Shown here: positions 26,450 to 34,786 of the stretch, piece by piece
Position numbering within the stretch: the first letter of the stretch is position 1
Layout of the letters: each line of letters opens with the position of its first letter
Made by a program: the position numbers and the translations under genes
The notes under the pieces: model-generated
Databases searched by the model: none
What the model was told of the DNA's origin: nothing
Seen by the model: the letters and a program-made list of their open reading frames with translations, nothing else
NCBI RefSeq assembly: GCF_000426445.1
Contig: NZ_AUFJ01000009.1
Coordinates: 855,156 to 919,155, forward strand
DNA length: 64,000 nt
From: Brevibacterium album DSM 18261
Lineage (GTDB): Bacteria > Actinomycetota > Actinomycetes > Actinomycetales > Brevibacteriaceae
Direction: 5' to 3'

Positions 26450-26608
26450 TCAGTGCTCGTCGTAGTGATCGCCGTGGAGGGCGTGCTTGTGGCCGTCGTG
26501 CAGGTAGTCGACGTGATCGCCGTGCTGCACGGTCTCGTGGCCGCAGCCCTCGCCGTGCTGGTGCTCCTGGGTGGTGTGGTGGGCCTCGTGCGCGTCTGCT
26601 GCGGTCAT
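26450..26608 (-). CDS. His-rich 52-residue protein cotranscribed with SmtB-like sensor
   Basis: 52 residues, 14 of them histidine, with one CGH. Repeated HGDH and HDGHKH clusters (HGDHVDYLHDGHKH, HGDHYDEH). Its ATG overlaps the stop of the SmtB-like gene (ATGA), so both are made together. Similar short His-rich proteins in Micrococcales are sometimes mislabelled 'zinc transporter permease'; there is no membrane helix here. A cytoplasmic zinc buffer induced by zinc excess is the simplest reading, by inference. Confidence 0.72.
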   Translation of the reverse strand: MTAADAHEAHHTTQEHQHGEGCGHETVQHGDHVDYLHDGHKHALHGDHYDEH

Positions 26609-26937
26609 GATGCGTCCTTTCGCGGGGGTTCGATGTCGGAACCTGCGGATGCAGGCTCGATCACATGGGCGAGAGCATCGGCGATCACGTGCGCGACATG
26701 GCGGTCCGCGATCTCGTAGACCACCTCCTTGCCCCGGCGCCGCGCGAGCACCAGATCAGCCTGCCGCAATGTGCGGAGGTGCTGGGAGACGAGAGGCTGG
26801 GACATGCCCGTCGCCTCGGACAGCGCCCCGACGGTGCGCGGCTCCCGTTCGACGATCCTCAGCAGGCCGAGCCTCGACTCGCTGCCGAGCACCTTGAACA
26901 GCCGAGCCGCCGCCGCGATCCCCGGTTCTGCGCCCAT
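26605..26937 (-). CDS. ArsR/SmtB-family zinc-sensing repressor
   Basis: 110 residues, winged helix (LSEATGMSQPLVSQHLRTLRQADLV). The C-terminal alpha5 helix carries D78, H80, H91 and E94: exactly the D-x-H-x10-H-x2-E/H spacing of the SmtB/CzrA zinc site. The alpha3 CxC of arsenic or cadmium/lead sensors is absent, so zinc (or cobalt) is the likely inducer. Expected to repress its own operon with the His-rich gene and to be released by excess zinc. A candidate operator lies 18 bases upstream. It sits next to zur, so opposite zinc sensors share this locus. Confidence 0.87.
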   Translation of the reverse strand: MGAEPGIAAAARLFKVLGSESRLGLLRIVEREPRTVGALSEATGMSQPLVSQHLRTLRQADLVLARRRGKEVVYEIADRHVAHVIADALAHVIEPASAGSDIEPPRKDAS

Positions 26938-26954
26938 GACCTCATTCCATCACA

Positions 26955-26977
26955 CATATGCACACTTTGCAATATGA
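26955..26977. promoter_or_regulatory. Candidate SmtB-type operator
   Basis: CATATGCA-cact-TTGCAATATG is an imperfect AT-rich inverted repeat just upstream of the SmtB-like start, in the usual position for self-repression by this family. Confidence 0.45.
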
Positions 26978-27013
26978 CTATAACTGCATGCGGAGGCAGT
27001 CGACTACCATCAC

Positions 27014-27028
27014 TGATAGTCGATCTCA
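27014..27028. promoter_or_regulatory. Weaker Zur/Fur-type box (TGATAGTCGATCTCA)
   Basis: Shares the first eight bases with the box at 2974 and matches the box at 5712 at 11 of 15 positions; only 4 of 7 pairs are symmetric. Contains GATAGT as a possible -10, 98 bases before the methyltransferase start. GACTA-n10-TAGTC overlaps it. Confidence 0.35.
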
Positions 27029-27125
27029 TTACCTATGTGAGCGACGGCGGAACCCGACCCGGACACCTGGGCCCGGGACGGCTCGCTCCGCGCCCGCACG
27101 TCAGCGGCAGACGAAAGGACCCGCA

Positions 27126-27848
27126 GTGGACGACCCCTACGCAGCCACCGCAAGCGCCTACGACCTCTTCGCCCACCCCTACAGGAGACCGTGCGAATCC
27201 GCGCTCGGGGAGATCCTGCCCCGGCTCCGCCACGACCACGGCCCGGTCCTCGACATCGGTGCGGGCTCCGGCGCGAACGCCGCATTCGTCCTCGAGCACG
27301 CTCCCGAAGCCCGCATCGTGGCGCTGGAGCCCAGCCGCTCGATGCGGAGCCTCGCCCTGGGCCGCATCGCCGAGCACCCGGAATGGCATACCCGGATCAC
27401 GGTGCGGCCCGAGGACTTCCTCGAGGCGACGCTGCCGGCCCGGCTGGGAGGCGCCCTCGCCATCGGCGTGCTGGGGCACTTCGACGCGGGCGAGCGCACG
27501 GGCGTCCTCGCGGAGCTCGCCGCGCGCCTGCCACGCGGCGGTGTCGCACTTCTCGACCTGCAGGAGCCCGCGCACCCGCGCCGGGTGGAGCCCTGCGAGT
27601 TCACCGCTGCGCAGATCGGCGAGATCGCCTATCGGGGCATCGCCGAGGCCTGGCCGGTGGGCGAGGAGGCGATGCGGTGGCGCATGACCTACCTCAGCCT
27701 CGAGGACGAGCGCGTGCTGACGGAGGAGACCGTCGAGCACGTCTATCACCACCCCTCCCCCGAGCGCTTCGCCGCCGAGGCCGCGGAGGCCGGATTCACG
27801 GTGCACCGGTTCCGGGACACGGTGCTGCGGATCCTCGAACGGCGCTGA
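27126..27848 (+). CDS. Class I SAM-dependent methyltransferase
   Basis: 240 residues from GTG 27126, preceded by AAAGGA. Motif I VLDIGAGSGANA (41-52), acidic motif II VALEPSRSM, motif near GALAIGVLGHFDAG and a PRGGVALLDLQEP strand. Methyl acceptor unknown; the N-terminus (YAATASAYDLFAHPY) is of the small-molecule methyltransferase type. Placed divergently from the SmtB-like sensor and behind a weak Zur-like box; participation in chelator synthesis or tailoring is possible but unsupported beyond context. Confidence 0.8.
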   Translation: MDDPYAATASAYDLFAHPYRRPCESALGEILPRLRHDHGPVLDIGAGSGANAAFVLEHAPEARIVALEPSRSMRSLALGRIAEHPEWHTRITVRPEDFLEATLPARLGGALAIGVLGHFDAGERTGVLAELAARLPRGGVALLDLQEPAHPRRVEPCEFTAAQIGEIAYRGIAEAWPVGEEAMRWRMTYLSLEDERVLTEETVEHVYHHPSPERFAAEAAEAGFTVHRFRDTVLRILERR

Positions 27849-27960
27849 GGAGAGCGGCGGGCACCCGGCGAGGCGGGCGGCGCGCAGAGAGGCCGAGGCC
27901 TGCGCACCTCGGCGGACGGCGCCCACAGGACCGCACCTGTGCGCCCCCGGCACACGCATC

Positions 27961-27996
27961 GGGGCCGGCTCGACGGATGTGCTGTCGGCCGGCCCG
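27961..27996. terminator. Bidirectional terminator hairpin
   Basis: GGGCCGGC (27962-27969) pairs with GCCGGCCC (27988-27995), between the convergent methyltransferase and MHS transporter. Confidence 0.5.
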
Positions 27997-28016
27997 GACG
28001 CGCGGGGCTCAGATGC

Positions 28017-29402
28017 TCAGGCGCTCGGCAGGTCGTCGAGCTTGCCCTTGCGCTGCGCCACACGGGACTCGGCGTCCATGCGGTCGACCTCCATGAGGTC
28101 CACACCGCGGGTCTCGCGGGTGAAGAGGAGCGCCACGAGCGAGATCGCCGCAGCGATCGCGAGGTAGATCGCGATCGGCACCGAGGAGCCGAAGTCGCGC
28201 AGCAGCCAGGTGGCGATGATGGGAGCGAAGGAGCCCGCCACGATCGCCGTCACCTGGTAGCCCACCGAGACGCCCGAGTACCGCATGCGGGTGGGGAACA
28301 TCTCCGACATGATGGCCGGCTGCCCCGCGTACATGAAGCCGTGGAAGATCAGGCCTGCGAGGATGCCGAGGAAGATCATGAGCGGCTCGCCCGTGTCGTA
28401 GAGCGGGAAGGCGAAGAAGCCCCAGGTGGCGGTGAGCAGGATGCCCACGAGGTACGGGGGCTTGCGCCCCACGATGTCGGTGAGCTTGCCGATGAGCGGC
28501 ACGATCACGGCGTGGATCGCGTGCGCGCCCAGCAGCAGTCCGAGGATCTCGGCGCTCTCGATGCCCACCTGGATGGACAGGTAGGTGATGGTGAAGGTCA
28601 CCACGAGGTAGTAGTGGATGTTCTCGACGAGACGCAGGCCCATGGCGCAGAACACGCCGCGCGGATAGCGCTTGACGACCTCGATCACGCCGTAGCCGGC
28701 GTCATCCTCCACGACCTCGGCCTGGGCCTCCTGGAAGATCGGGGCATCGGAGACGCGGGTGCGGATGTACCAGCCGATGATGACGATGACGGCGGAGAGC
28801 CAGAAGGCGATCCTCCAGCCCCACGAGAGGAACGCGGCCTCGGACAGCGTCGCGGTGAGGACGAACAGCACGCCGGTCGCAAGCAGATTGCCGAGCGGCA
28901 CACCGGACTGCGGCCAGGACGCCCAGAACCCGCGGTCCTTGTTGGGCGAGTGCTCGGCCACGAGGAGCACCGCCCCGCCCCATTCGCCGCCCACCGCGAA
29001 GCCCTGGATGAACCGCAGGGTCACCAGGATGATGGGAGCCGCGTAGCCGATCTGGTCGAAGGTCGGCAGGCAGCCCATGAGGAAGGTGGAGACGCCCACG
29101 AGGATGATCGAGAGCTGCAGCAGCTTCTTGCGGCCGTGCTTGTCCCCGAAGTGGCCGAAGACGATGCCGCCCACAGGGCGGGCGATGAAGCCGATCGCGT
29201 AGGTCCCGAACGCCAGGATGATGGCGTCGAAGGGGTTGTCCGACTGCGGGAAGAGGATGTGGTTGAAGACCAGCGTCGCCGCCGAGGCGTAGAGGAAGAA
29301 CTCGTACCATTCGACGACGGTGCCGGCCATGGAGGCGGCGACGACCTTCTGCAGCTGTGAGCGCTGCGAAGGCTGGCCGCTCGCCGTTGAGCCTGTGGAC
29401 AT
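28017..29402 (-). CDS. MFS metabolite/proton symporter, MHS (ProP/KgtP-like) family
   Basis: 461 residues from the ATG at 29402; the upstream open frame is high-G+C noise. Family marks: WYEFFLYASAATLVF at helix 1, GGIVFGHFGDKHGRKKLL at the 2-3 loop, RFIQGFAVGGEWGGAVLL at helix 4 and FPTRMRYSGVSVGYQ late in the second half. Imports a carboxylate, betaine or related solute with protons. The ligand cannot be set from sequence. Single gene with a long 5' region. Confidence 0.87.
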   Translation of the reverse strand: MSTGSTASGQPSQRSQLQKVVAASMAGTVVEWYEFFLYASAATLVFNHILFPQSDNPFDAIILAFGTYAIGFIARPVGGIVFGHFGDKHGRKKLLQLSIILVGVSTFLMGCLPTFDQIGYAAPIILVTLRFIQGFAVGGEWGGAVLLVAEHSPNKDRGFWASWPQSGVPLGNLLATGVLFVLTATLSEAAFLSWGWRIAFWLSAVIVIIGWYIRTRVSDAPIFQEAQAEVVEDDAGYGVIEVVKRYPRGVFCAMGLRLVENIHYYLVVTFTITYLSIQVGIESAEILGLLLGAHAIHAVIVPLIGKLTDIVGRKPPYLVGILLTATWGFFAFPLYDTGEPLMIFLGILAGLIFHGFMYAGQPAIMSEMFPTRMRYSGVSVGYQVTAIVAGSFAPIIATWLLRDFGSSVPIAIYLAIAAAISLVALLFTRETRGVDLMEVDRMDAESRVAQRKGKLDDLPSA

Positions 29403-29667
29403 GTCTGCTCCAGGAGAAGTGGGCGATGGACGTGCGCGCCCCGGTCCACGGTCCGCCTCACGCGGATCTGTGCGCCGACTGCGCTGTCGCCGGTTCCGCC
29501 GCCGCGGTTCCGTCGGAGGCGGGGGCTGCTGCCTCCCGCTCCTGCTGTACGGACAACCATCATGGGCCCTGGAGCACGGGTGATTCAAGACACACTGCCA
29601 GGAACCGCCCAGTTCCGTCCTGCAATTGCGCAGATGCCATGTGCGCTCCGCAGCCCGGCAGGGCCCG

Positions 29668-31932
29668 TCAGCGCGGGCGTCCGCCCGGAGCCGGAGGGGT
29701 GCCGCCCGGGCCGTGGGGCGCCTCCTCGTCGCGCGCGGCGAGCTTCTGCAGCATCTCGTTGTAGGCGGTGAGCTCGGCGTCCCCCGTCCGGTCCTCCGAA
29801 CGATCCCTGCGCTTGGCCTCACGCGTGGAGGAGGTGAACCACTCCACCGCGAGGAGGACGGCCAGCGAGAGCGTCGGCAGCTCGCCGATCCCCCATGCGA
29901 TCTCGCCGCCCACCATCTGGTCCTCGAGCGCGGAGAAGCCCCAGTCGTGGCCCGTGTTGCCGTACCAGTCACCCGCGATGAGGGCCTCGCCGGACATGAT
30001 CGAGATCCCGAAGAAGGCGTGGAAGGCCATCGTGATGAGCAGGACCAGCAGGCGCACGGGGTACGGGAACCGCTTCACACCGGGGTCGATCCCGATGATC
30101 GACTGCGCGAACAGGTACCCGGCGGCGAGGAAGTGCACGATCATGATCTCGTGCCCCGCGTGGGTGTCCAGCGCGTAGTACATGATGCCCGAGTGGTAGA
30201 AGACGACGAGGGAGCCCGCGAAGTTCACCGCCGCGACGATGGGGTGCGCCCAGAAGCTCACGTACTTCGAGTGGACGAGGACGAGGACCCATTCGCGCAG
30301 GCCCCGCGAGCCGTCCCGTCGCGGCTTCAGCGCCCGCATGAGGAGAGTGATGGGCGCGCCGAGGACCATGGGCACGGGCGCGATCATCACGAGCGCCATG
30401 TGCTGGATCATGTGCCCGGAGAACAGCACGTGGCCGTAGACCGCCACGCCGCCGCTCGTGATGTAGAAGAGCACGGCCATGCCGGCCACCCAGCAGATCG
30501 TCCGCCCCGTCGACCAGTGATCCCCCCGTGCGCGCAGCCGCATGACGGCGGCGAGGTAGAGCACAGTGGCGCCCACCGTGATCACCACCCAGATGGGATC
30601 CATGCGCCACTCCGTGAAGTAGGTGGCCCAGCTGGGCGGAGGCGGCAGCGGCTCGCCCGTGAGGAGTTCGGCGGCGGTGGGAGCCGCGGGCGCCTCGTCC
30701 GGCACGGGCGGGGCCGTCCGCGACAGCACGACGCCCAGCGCGCTCACGGCGCCGAACACGGCCGCCTCCACGAGCACCAGCCGCCAGAACAGCGCCGAGG
30801 CCGCACGGCTGCCCGCTCCGGCCTCGGCGGCGCGGCCCTTCCCCGCAGCCCCGCCCGCCGTGCCCGAGGAGGTAGCCGCTCCCGAGGCCGCTGCACCGCC
30901 GGCAGCCGCGCCCCGCCCGAGGAGGGGGCCCAGCAGGCCGGAATCGGCCTCGGCGCCGGGGAGCCGGCTGAGCACGGACCGGCGGTGGAGCCAGCCGAGC
31001 ACACCGAGCAGGAGCGTGAGCGCGAGCTTCGCCACGAGCACGAGCCCGTAGGGGGTGCCCCACCAGTCCGCGAGGGTGCGCACGCGCAGGGAGCCGTTGA
31101 CCAGACCGGAGTAGAAGACGAGGCAGAAGGCGATGAGCGCCATCGTGGAGTACCGGCCCACGATCACGCCCATGTCAGGGCGCCGGCTCAGTCCCGGGGC
31201 GAGCAGGCAGAGGACGACGAGGCCACCGGCCCACAGCACGACGCCCAGCAGGTGCACCGCGAGGCTGCCCACCGCCTGAGTGTGCCCCGAGGCCTCCGCG
31301 GAATGGCCCATGAGTGCGAGGAGTCCGATCGGCAGCGCGGAGAAGACCAGCGCGGCGGCCACGCCGGCATAGGAGCGGAAGGCGAACACGCACAGGTTCG
31401 CGACCGCCACGAGCGCGGTGATGCCCAGCCACACCTGCCCCAGGGGGATGACCGTGATGAACGACCACAGCTGGCCGGAGAGATCGCCCTGGTAGGCCGC
31501 GCTGCCCGCGGTGTCGATGTAGCTGAAGATGAGGACGGCCACGCTGGAGAGCGCCCAGAGCGCCGAGGCCGCCTGCGCCACTGCGAGCAGGCGCAGCCAG
31601 TCGGGGTCGAGGCCTCCCTTCCGGCCCTGCGTGCGCGGGAGCACGAGGACGGCGAGCACGAGGGCGGCCACCGTGAGGGACATCGCCGTGTTGAAGACGA
31701 ACTCCGCGGTCGGCAGACCCCAGCGGCCCAGCGGACCGGAATCGCCGATGACGGTGGGAGCCGCGGCACCTGTGAGCACGAGCGCGACCGAGCCGACGAC
31801 GGCGCCCAGGAGCAGGAAGAGCGGCAGTGCGGCGATGCGAGCGGCGGCCGCGCGCGCATCGGAGGCTCCGGTGGCTTCCGCGGGGGCGGCGGGCTTCGCT
31901 GGGCGGGTGCGCCCCGATGCGGCAGGGGTCAC
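29668..31932 (-). CDS. Fusion of CopD-like copper-resistance membrane domain and CtaG-type cytochrome oxidase assembly protein
   Basis: 754 residues from a GTG overlapping the nitrilase stop (GTGA). About 15 hydrophobic segments. N-terminal half contains a CopD-like bundle with HSAEASGHTQAVGSLAVHLL; the C-terminal half is Caa3_CtaG-like with HMIQHMALVMIAPVPMVLGAP, DTHAGHEIMIVHFLAAGYL and the FHAFFGISIM segment, whose histidines may handle copper. An Ala/Gly-rich loop near 350 joins them. Likely copper delivery for aa3/caa3 oxidase at the membrane. This fusion is common in Actinobacteria. Confidence 0.85.
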   Translation of the reverse strand: MTPAASGRTRPAKPAAPAEATGASDARAAAARIAALPLFLLLGAVVGSVALVLTGAAAPTVIGDSGPLGRWGLPTAEFVFNTAMSLTVAALVLAVLVLPRTQGRKGGLDPDWLRLLAVAQAASALWALSSVAVLIFSYIDTAGSAAYQGDLSGQLWSFITVIPLGQVWLGITALVAVANLCVFAFRSYAGVAAALVFSALPIGLLALMGHSAEASGHTQAVGSLAVHLLGVVLWAGGLVVLCLLAPGLSRRPDMGVIVGRYSTMALIAFCLVFYSGLVNGSLRVRTLADWWGTPYGLVLVAKLALTLLLGVLGWLHRRSVLSRLPGAEADSGLLGPLLGRGAAAGGAAASGAATSSGTAGGAAGKGRAAEAGAGSRAASALFWRLVLVEAAVFGAVSALGVVLSRTAPPVPDEAPAAPTAAELLTGEPLPPPPSWATYFTEWRMDPIWVVITVGATVLYLAAVMRLRARGDHWSTGRTICWVAGMAVLFYITSGGVAVYGHVLFSGHMIQHMALVMIAPVPMVLGAPITLLMRALKPRRDGSRGLREWVLVLVHSKYVSFWAHPIVAAVNFAGSLVVFYHSGIMYYALDTHAGHEIMIVHFLAAGYLFAQSIIGIDPGVKRFPYPVRLLVLLITMAFHAFFGISIMSGEALIAGDWYGNTGHDWGFSALEDQMVGGEIAWGIGELPTLSLAVLLAVEWFTSSTREAKRRDRSEDRTGDAELTAYNEMLQKLAARDEEAPHGPGGTPPAPGGRPR

Positions 31933-32780
31933 AGGCGACGGTCGCCGAGCGCGGGGAAGCCGCTGCGGCGCTGGTCGACGGACTCGAGGTCGAGCTCGGC
32001 GGTGAGGATCGTCTCCTCCGGACCGGCCTGGGCGAGGACGTCCCCGGCGGCGTCGATGATCGCGGAGTGACCGCCCATCTGCGTGCGCGCGTGGTAGCCG
32101 GCCGAGTTCACCGCGACCATGGCGCAGAAGTCCTCCGCGGCCCGGGCGCGTGCGAACAGGCTCCAGTGGTCCACCCGCGGGGCAGGCCACGCGGCGGGCA
32201 CGACGAAGACCTCGGCGCCGGCGTCGAGGAGGCCGCGGAACAGCTCGGGGAAGCGGAGGTCGTAGCACGTGGCCAGGCCCAGTCGGACGGTGCGCCCGTC
32301 CGCCTCGATGTCCGCCGTCACGAGCTCCTCCCCCGGTGCGAGGATCTTCGGCTCACCGCTGCCGAACCCGAACCGGTGGATCTTGCGGTAGTGCGCGATC
32401 ACCTCGCCGTCGGGCGCGATGAGGATCGAGGTGTTCCAGAGGCCGCGCTCCTCATCGGGCAGCTCCGGGAGGCGCATGACGTCGTGGCCGACCGCGGCCA
32501 GGCGCTCCAGCGCCCGCGGGCTCGCCTCGATGATCGAGCCCATGTGCAGGTACGCGCCCATCCCGCGGGCCGCCTCCTGCATGGCCTGCACCGTGGGGCC
32601 CTCCAGCGTCTCCGCGCGCTCACCCCAGTGCCGCACCCCGAACCCGGTGGGCTGCCACAGCTCCGGCAGGACGATGAGGTCGCTGCGGCGCTGCGTGGCG
32701 ATGAGCGAGGCGGCGCGGCTGACGCGGTCGGCGGGGGATTCCGCGTCCCCGTATCCGAGCTGGATGGCTGAGATGCGCAT
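31929..32780 (-). CDS. Carbon-nitrogen hydrolase (nitrilase superfamily)
   Basis: 283 residues. Catalytic triad in order: Glu in LPELWQP (about 41), Lys in HYRKIHRFGFG (about 130), Cys in LGLATCYDLRFPEL (about 170). Wording is of the omega-amidase/Nit branch that hydrolyses amides of 2-oxo acids or deaminated glutathione. Translationally coupled to the CtaG/CopD gene, although no shared function is obvious. The HU terminator separates it from its upstream neighbour. Confidence 0.87.
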   Translation of the reverse strand: MRISAIQLGYGDAESPADRVSRAASLIATQRRSDLIVLPELWQPTGFGVRHWGERAETLEGPTVQAMQEAARGMGAYLHMGSIIEASPRALERLAAVGHDVMRLPELPDEERGLWNTSILIAPDGEVIAHYRKIHRFGFGSGEPKILAPGEELVTADIEADGRTVRLGLATCYDLRFPELFRGLLDAGAEVFVVPAAWPAPRVDHWSLFARARAAEDFCAMVAVNSAGYHARTQMGGHSAIIDAAGDVLAQAGPEETILTAELDLESVDQRRSGFPALGDRRL

Positions 32781-32902
32781 GGGGCCAGGATACGCGCCGG
32801 CCCTGAGCGGCGGAGAAGCGGGGCGCTCCGGCGGAGGCGTTCCGCACGAGAGGGTGCAGCGCACGCACCGTGTGGCCGCCTTGTCCGCCCCGCAACGAGA
32901 AC

Positions 32903-32935
32903 GAGCGCCCGCACCCCTGAGGGGTGCGGGCGCTC
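32903..32935 (-). terminator. Intrinsic terminator of the HU gene
   Basis: GAGCGCCCGCACCCC-tga-GGGGTGCGGGCGCTC, perfect 15-base-pair stem with a 3-base loop, 17 bases past the HU stop. Confidence 0.9.
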
Positions 32936-32951
32936 ATTCAGCGCGAAGGAC

Positions 32952-33242
32952 TCAGTTCGAGGGCGAGCCTGCGGCTGCCTTCAGCTTGGAACCCGCCGAG
33001 AGCTTCACGGAGTATCCCGCGGGGATCTCGATCTCAGCACCGGTCTGGGGGTTGCGGCCCTTGCGAGCGGCACGCTCGGTGCGCTCGACGGCCAGCCAAC
33101 CCGGGATGGTCAGCTTCTCGCCGGCGGCGACGGCCTCGGTGAAGGACTCGAAGACGCCGTCGAGGACGTCGGAGACCTGCTTCTGCGTGAGGCCCGACTT
33201 CTCTGCGACCTCTGCGACAAGCTCGCTGCGGTTCTTGGCCAT
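32952..33242 (-). CDS. DNA-binding protein HU
   Basis: 96 residues from the ATG preceded by GGAGGA. Helical N-terminus (KNRSELVAEVAEKSGLTQKQ), then VFESFTEAVAAGEKLTIPGW and the DNA-embracing arm RKGRNPQTGAEIEIPAGY, with SVKLSAGSKLK at the end. Nucleoid architecture. It has none of the long Lys/Ala tail of mycobacterial or streptomycete HupB/HupS. Confidence 0.95.
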   Translation of the reverse strand: MAKNRSELVAEVAEKSGLTQKQVSDVLDGVFESFTEAVAAGEKLTIPGWLAVERTERAARKGRNPQTGAEIEIPAGYSVKLSAGSKLKAAAGSPSN

Positions 33243-33367
33243 GTGTGTGTCCTCCTTCAGGACGGTGTGCGGCTGTCTGTGCGGTGAATGCGGATTCCGC
33301 AACCGATGCTGAAACTACCAGACCGGTCCGCGCGCTCCCTGGGCGACGCGGCGGAATCCACAGGAGA

Positions 33368-33673
33368 TCACCAGCTGGACTTGGTGATGCCGGGCAGCTC
33401 GCCGTTGTGCGCCATCTGGCGGAAGCGCACGCGGGAGAGACCGAACTTGCGGAGGTAGCCGCGCGGGCGGCCGTCAACCTGGTCGCGGTTGCGCAGACGG
33501 ACCGGGGAGGCGTTGCGCGGGAGCTTCTGCAGCCCCAGGCGTGCCTCCTCGCGCTGCTCATCGGTGCTTTCGGGGCTCACGAGCTGGCGCTTGAGGGCCA
33601 CACGGCGCTCCGCGTAGCGCTCGACGAGCTCCTGCCGCTGCTTCTCGCGGGCGATCTTGGACTTCTTTGCCAT
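33368..33673 (-). CDS. rpsN: 30S ribosomal protein S14, zinc-independent (cysteine-free) form
   Basis: 101 residues, the long S14 form with no cysteine, so it cannot hold the zinc ribbon of the short form. Conserved [19 protein letters not shown] and [18 protein letters not shown]. Third gene of rpmB-rpmG-rpsN, 6 bases after rpmG. In many Micrococcales this set is the ordinary one, but in other actinobacteria it is Zur-repressed. Confidence 0.95.
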   Translation of the reverse strand: MAKKSKIAREKQRQELVERYAERRVALKRQLVSPESTDEQREEARLGLQKLPRNASPVRLRNRDQVDGRPRGYLRKFGLSRVRFRQMAHNGELPGITKSSW

Positions 33674-33679
33674 GTGGGC

Positions 33680-33847
33680 TCAGCGCTCCTCTCGGAAATC
33701 GACGTGCTTGCGGACCTTGGGGTCGTACTTCTTGAGCACGATGCGGTCCGGGTTGTTGCGGCGGTTCTTGCGGGTCACGTAGGTGTACCCGGTGCCGGCA
33801 GTCGACTTGAGCTTGATGATGGGGCGAATGTCCTGTGCCTTGGCCAT
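33680..33847 (-). CDS. rpmG: 50S ribosomal protein L33, zinc-independent (cysteine-free) form
   Basis: 55 residues: [19 protein letters not shown] and [14 protein letters not shown] are the L33 core. The two CxxC pairs of zinc-binding L33 are missing. Start overlaps the L28 stop by one base (TGATG). Confidence 0.95.
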   Translation of the reverse strand: MAKAQDIRPIIKLKSTAGTGYTYVTRKNRRNNPDRIVLKKYDPKVRKHVDFREER

Positions 33848-34083
33848 CAGAGCTTCACTCCCTTGGCGATCAGTTCGTTCACGACTGCGTCGATGCCGCG
33901 CGCGTCGATGACCTTGATGCCCTTGGCGGACAGCGTGAGGGTCACGTTCTTGCGGAGCGAAGGAACGTAGTAGCGCTTCTTCTGGATGTTGGGGTCGAAG
34001 CGGCGCTTGGTGCGACGGTTCGAGTGGGACACATTGTGTCCGAAACCGGGAGTGGTCCCGGTCACTTGGCAGACAGCTGCCAT
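33847..34083 (-). CDS. rpmB: 50S ribosomal protein L28, zinc-independent form
   Basis: 78 residues: MAAVCQVTG has only the first cysteine of the former CxxC, so no zinc site; [16 protein letters not shown] and [15 protein letters not shown] are conserved. First gene of the zinc-free trio. I could not find a Zur-like palindrome in the 646 bases upstream. Confidence 0.95.
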   Translation of the reverse strand: MAAVCQVTGTTPGFGHNVSHSNRRTKRRFDPNIQKKRYYVPSLRKNVTLTLSAKGIKVIDARGIDAVVNELIAKGVKL

Positions 34084-34729
34084 GACTTCCTCCAGTTCGA
34101 CAGTTGGCGGTGCGCGGTCTCCGCGAGGTCCGCGGCCGGCGAGGCCGCTTCGACGCAGAGCGCCTCACACCGTAGACATCAGCACAGCGGTCACCGGGAT
34201 GCGGCTCCCGCACGCCGGCTCGGGCGCGCCTGCGGAGTCGCGGATCGGTGATGTGGATGCACCCGGTGCGGGTGTGCGGACGCGCTCCGCCGGGCGGCGG
34301 GGCGCGCGATGTCTCACCAGCGCTGAAGACGAAGCCTGTGAGAGAGGGGCCTGTCATTGGTGCAGCGCTCAATGAGCACGTGCAGCGCAGGGCCCACACA
34401 CATCCCCACCCGACTGCCGGACACCTGAGCGCCGGTGAGCGGAGCGGGACTGTGCATCGGCACAGCACTGCGATCACAACAGTCGACGATTCTATTGCGG
34501 GCGAGGCCCTCGCGGCAAGTCGCCCCACCCGCTTCCCCGCCTCACCCGTCGGGCGAGCGGCTCCCACGGCACATGGCGCCGTCGCATGAGCGGTTTGTGC
34601 TGGATCTGGACCCCGAATACGACACGAACCGCTCACTCGTGGGGGAGCAGCGCTGGGTGCGGCGCCGAGGCGATGCGGCGGTCACCTGCGCGTGTTGCCG
34701 CCCTTCCCCCGCCGTGCCAGAGTGAGACC
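34084..34729. other. Intergenic region between divergent rpmB and SPOR-like gene
   Basis: 646 bases with no open frame that shows a ribosome site or recognisable product, no tRNA-like fold and no Fur-type palindrome. TAGAAT on the minus strand near 34490 is the only -10-like hexamer seen for the ribosomal operon. Confidence 0.4.
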
Positions 34730-34786
34730 ATGAACAGCCAGTGCTGCGCGCCGCACCGGGACGGGACCTTGGCGGTGTCCGCGTGA
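34730..34786 (+). CDS. Possible upstream leader peptide with Cys-Cys
   Basis: 18 codons, MNSQCCAPHRDGTLAVSA, whose stop overlaps the GTG of the next gene (GTGA). The overlap suggests coupling of translation. Consecutive cysteine codons occur in leader peptides that sense cysteine supply in mycobacteria, but only two are present and no attenuator hairpin is clear. Confidence 0.25.
   Translation: MNSQCCAPHRDGTLAVSA

Noticed and set aside
29626..32070. 814-codon plus-strand open frame over the CtaG/CopD gene
   Set aside because: Low-complexity Arg/Gly/His composition; the opposite strand encodes a typical membrane protein.
34084..34729. A Zur box or small RNA before the zinc-free ribosomal genes
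   Set aside because: I found no palindrome close to the consensus and no convincing RNA fold by eye.
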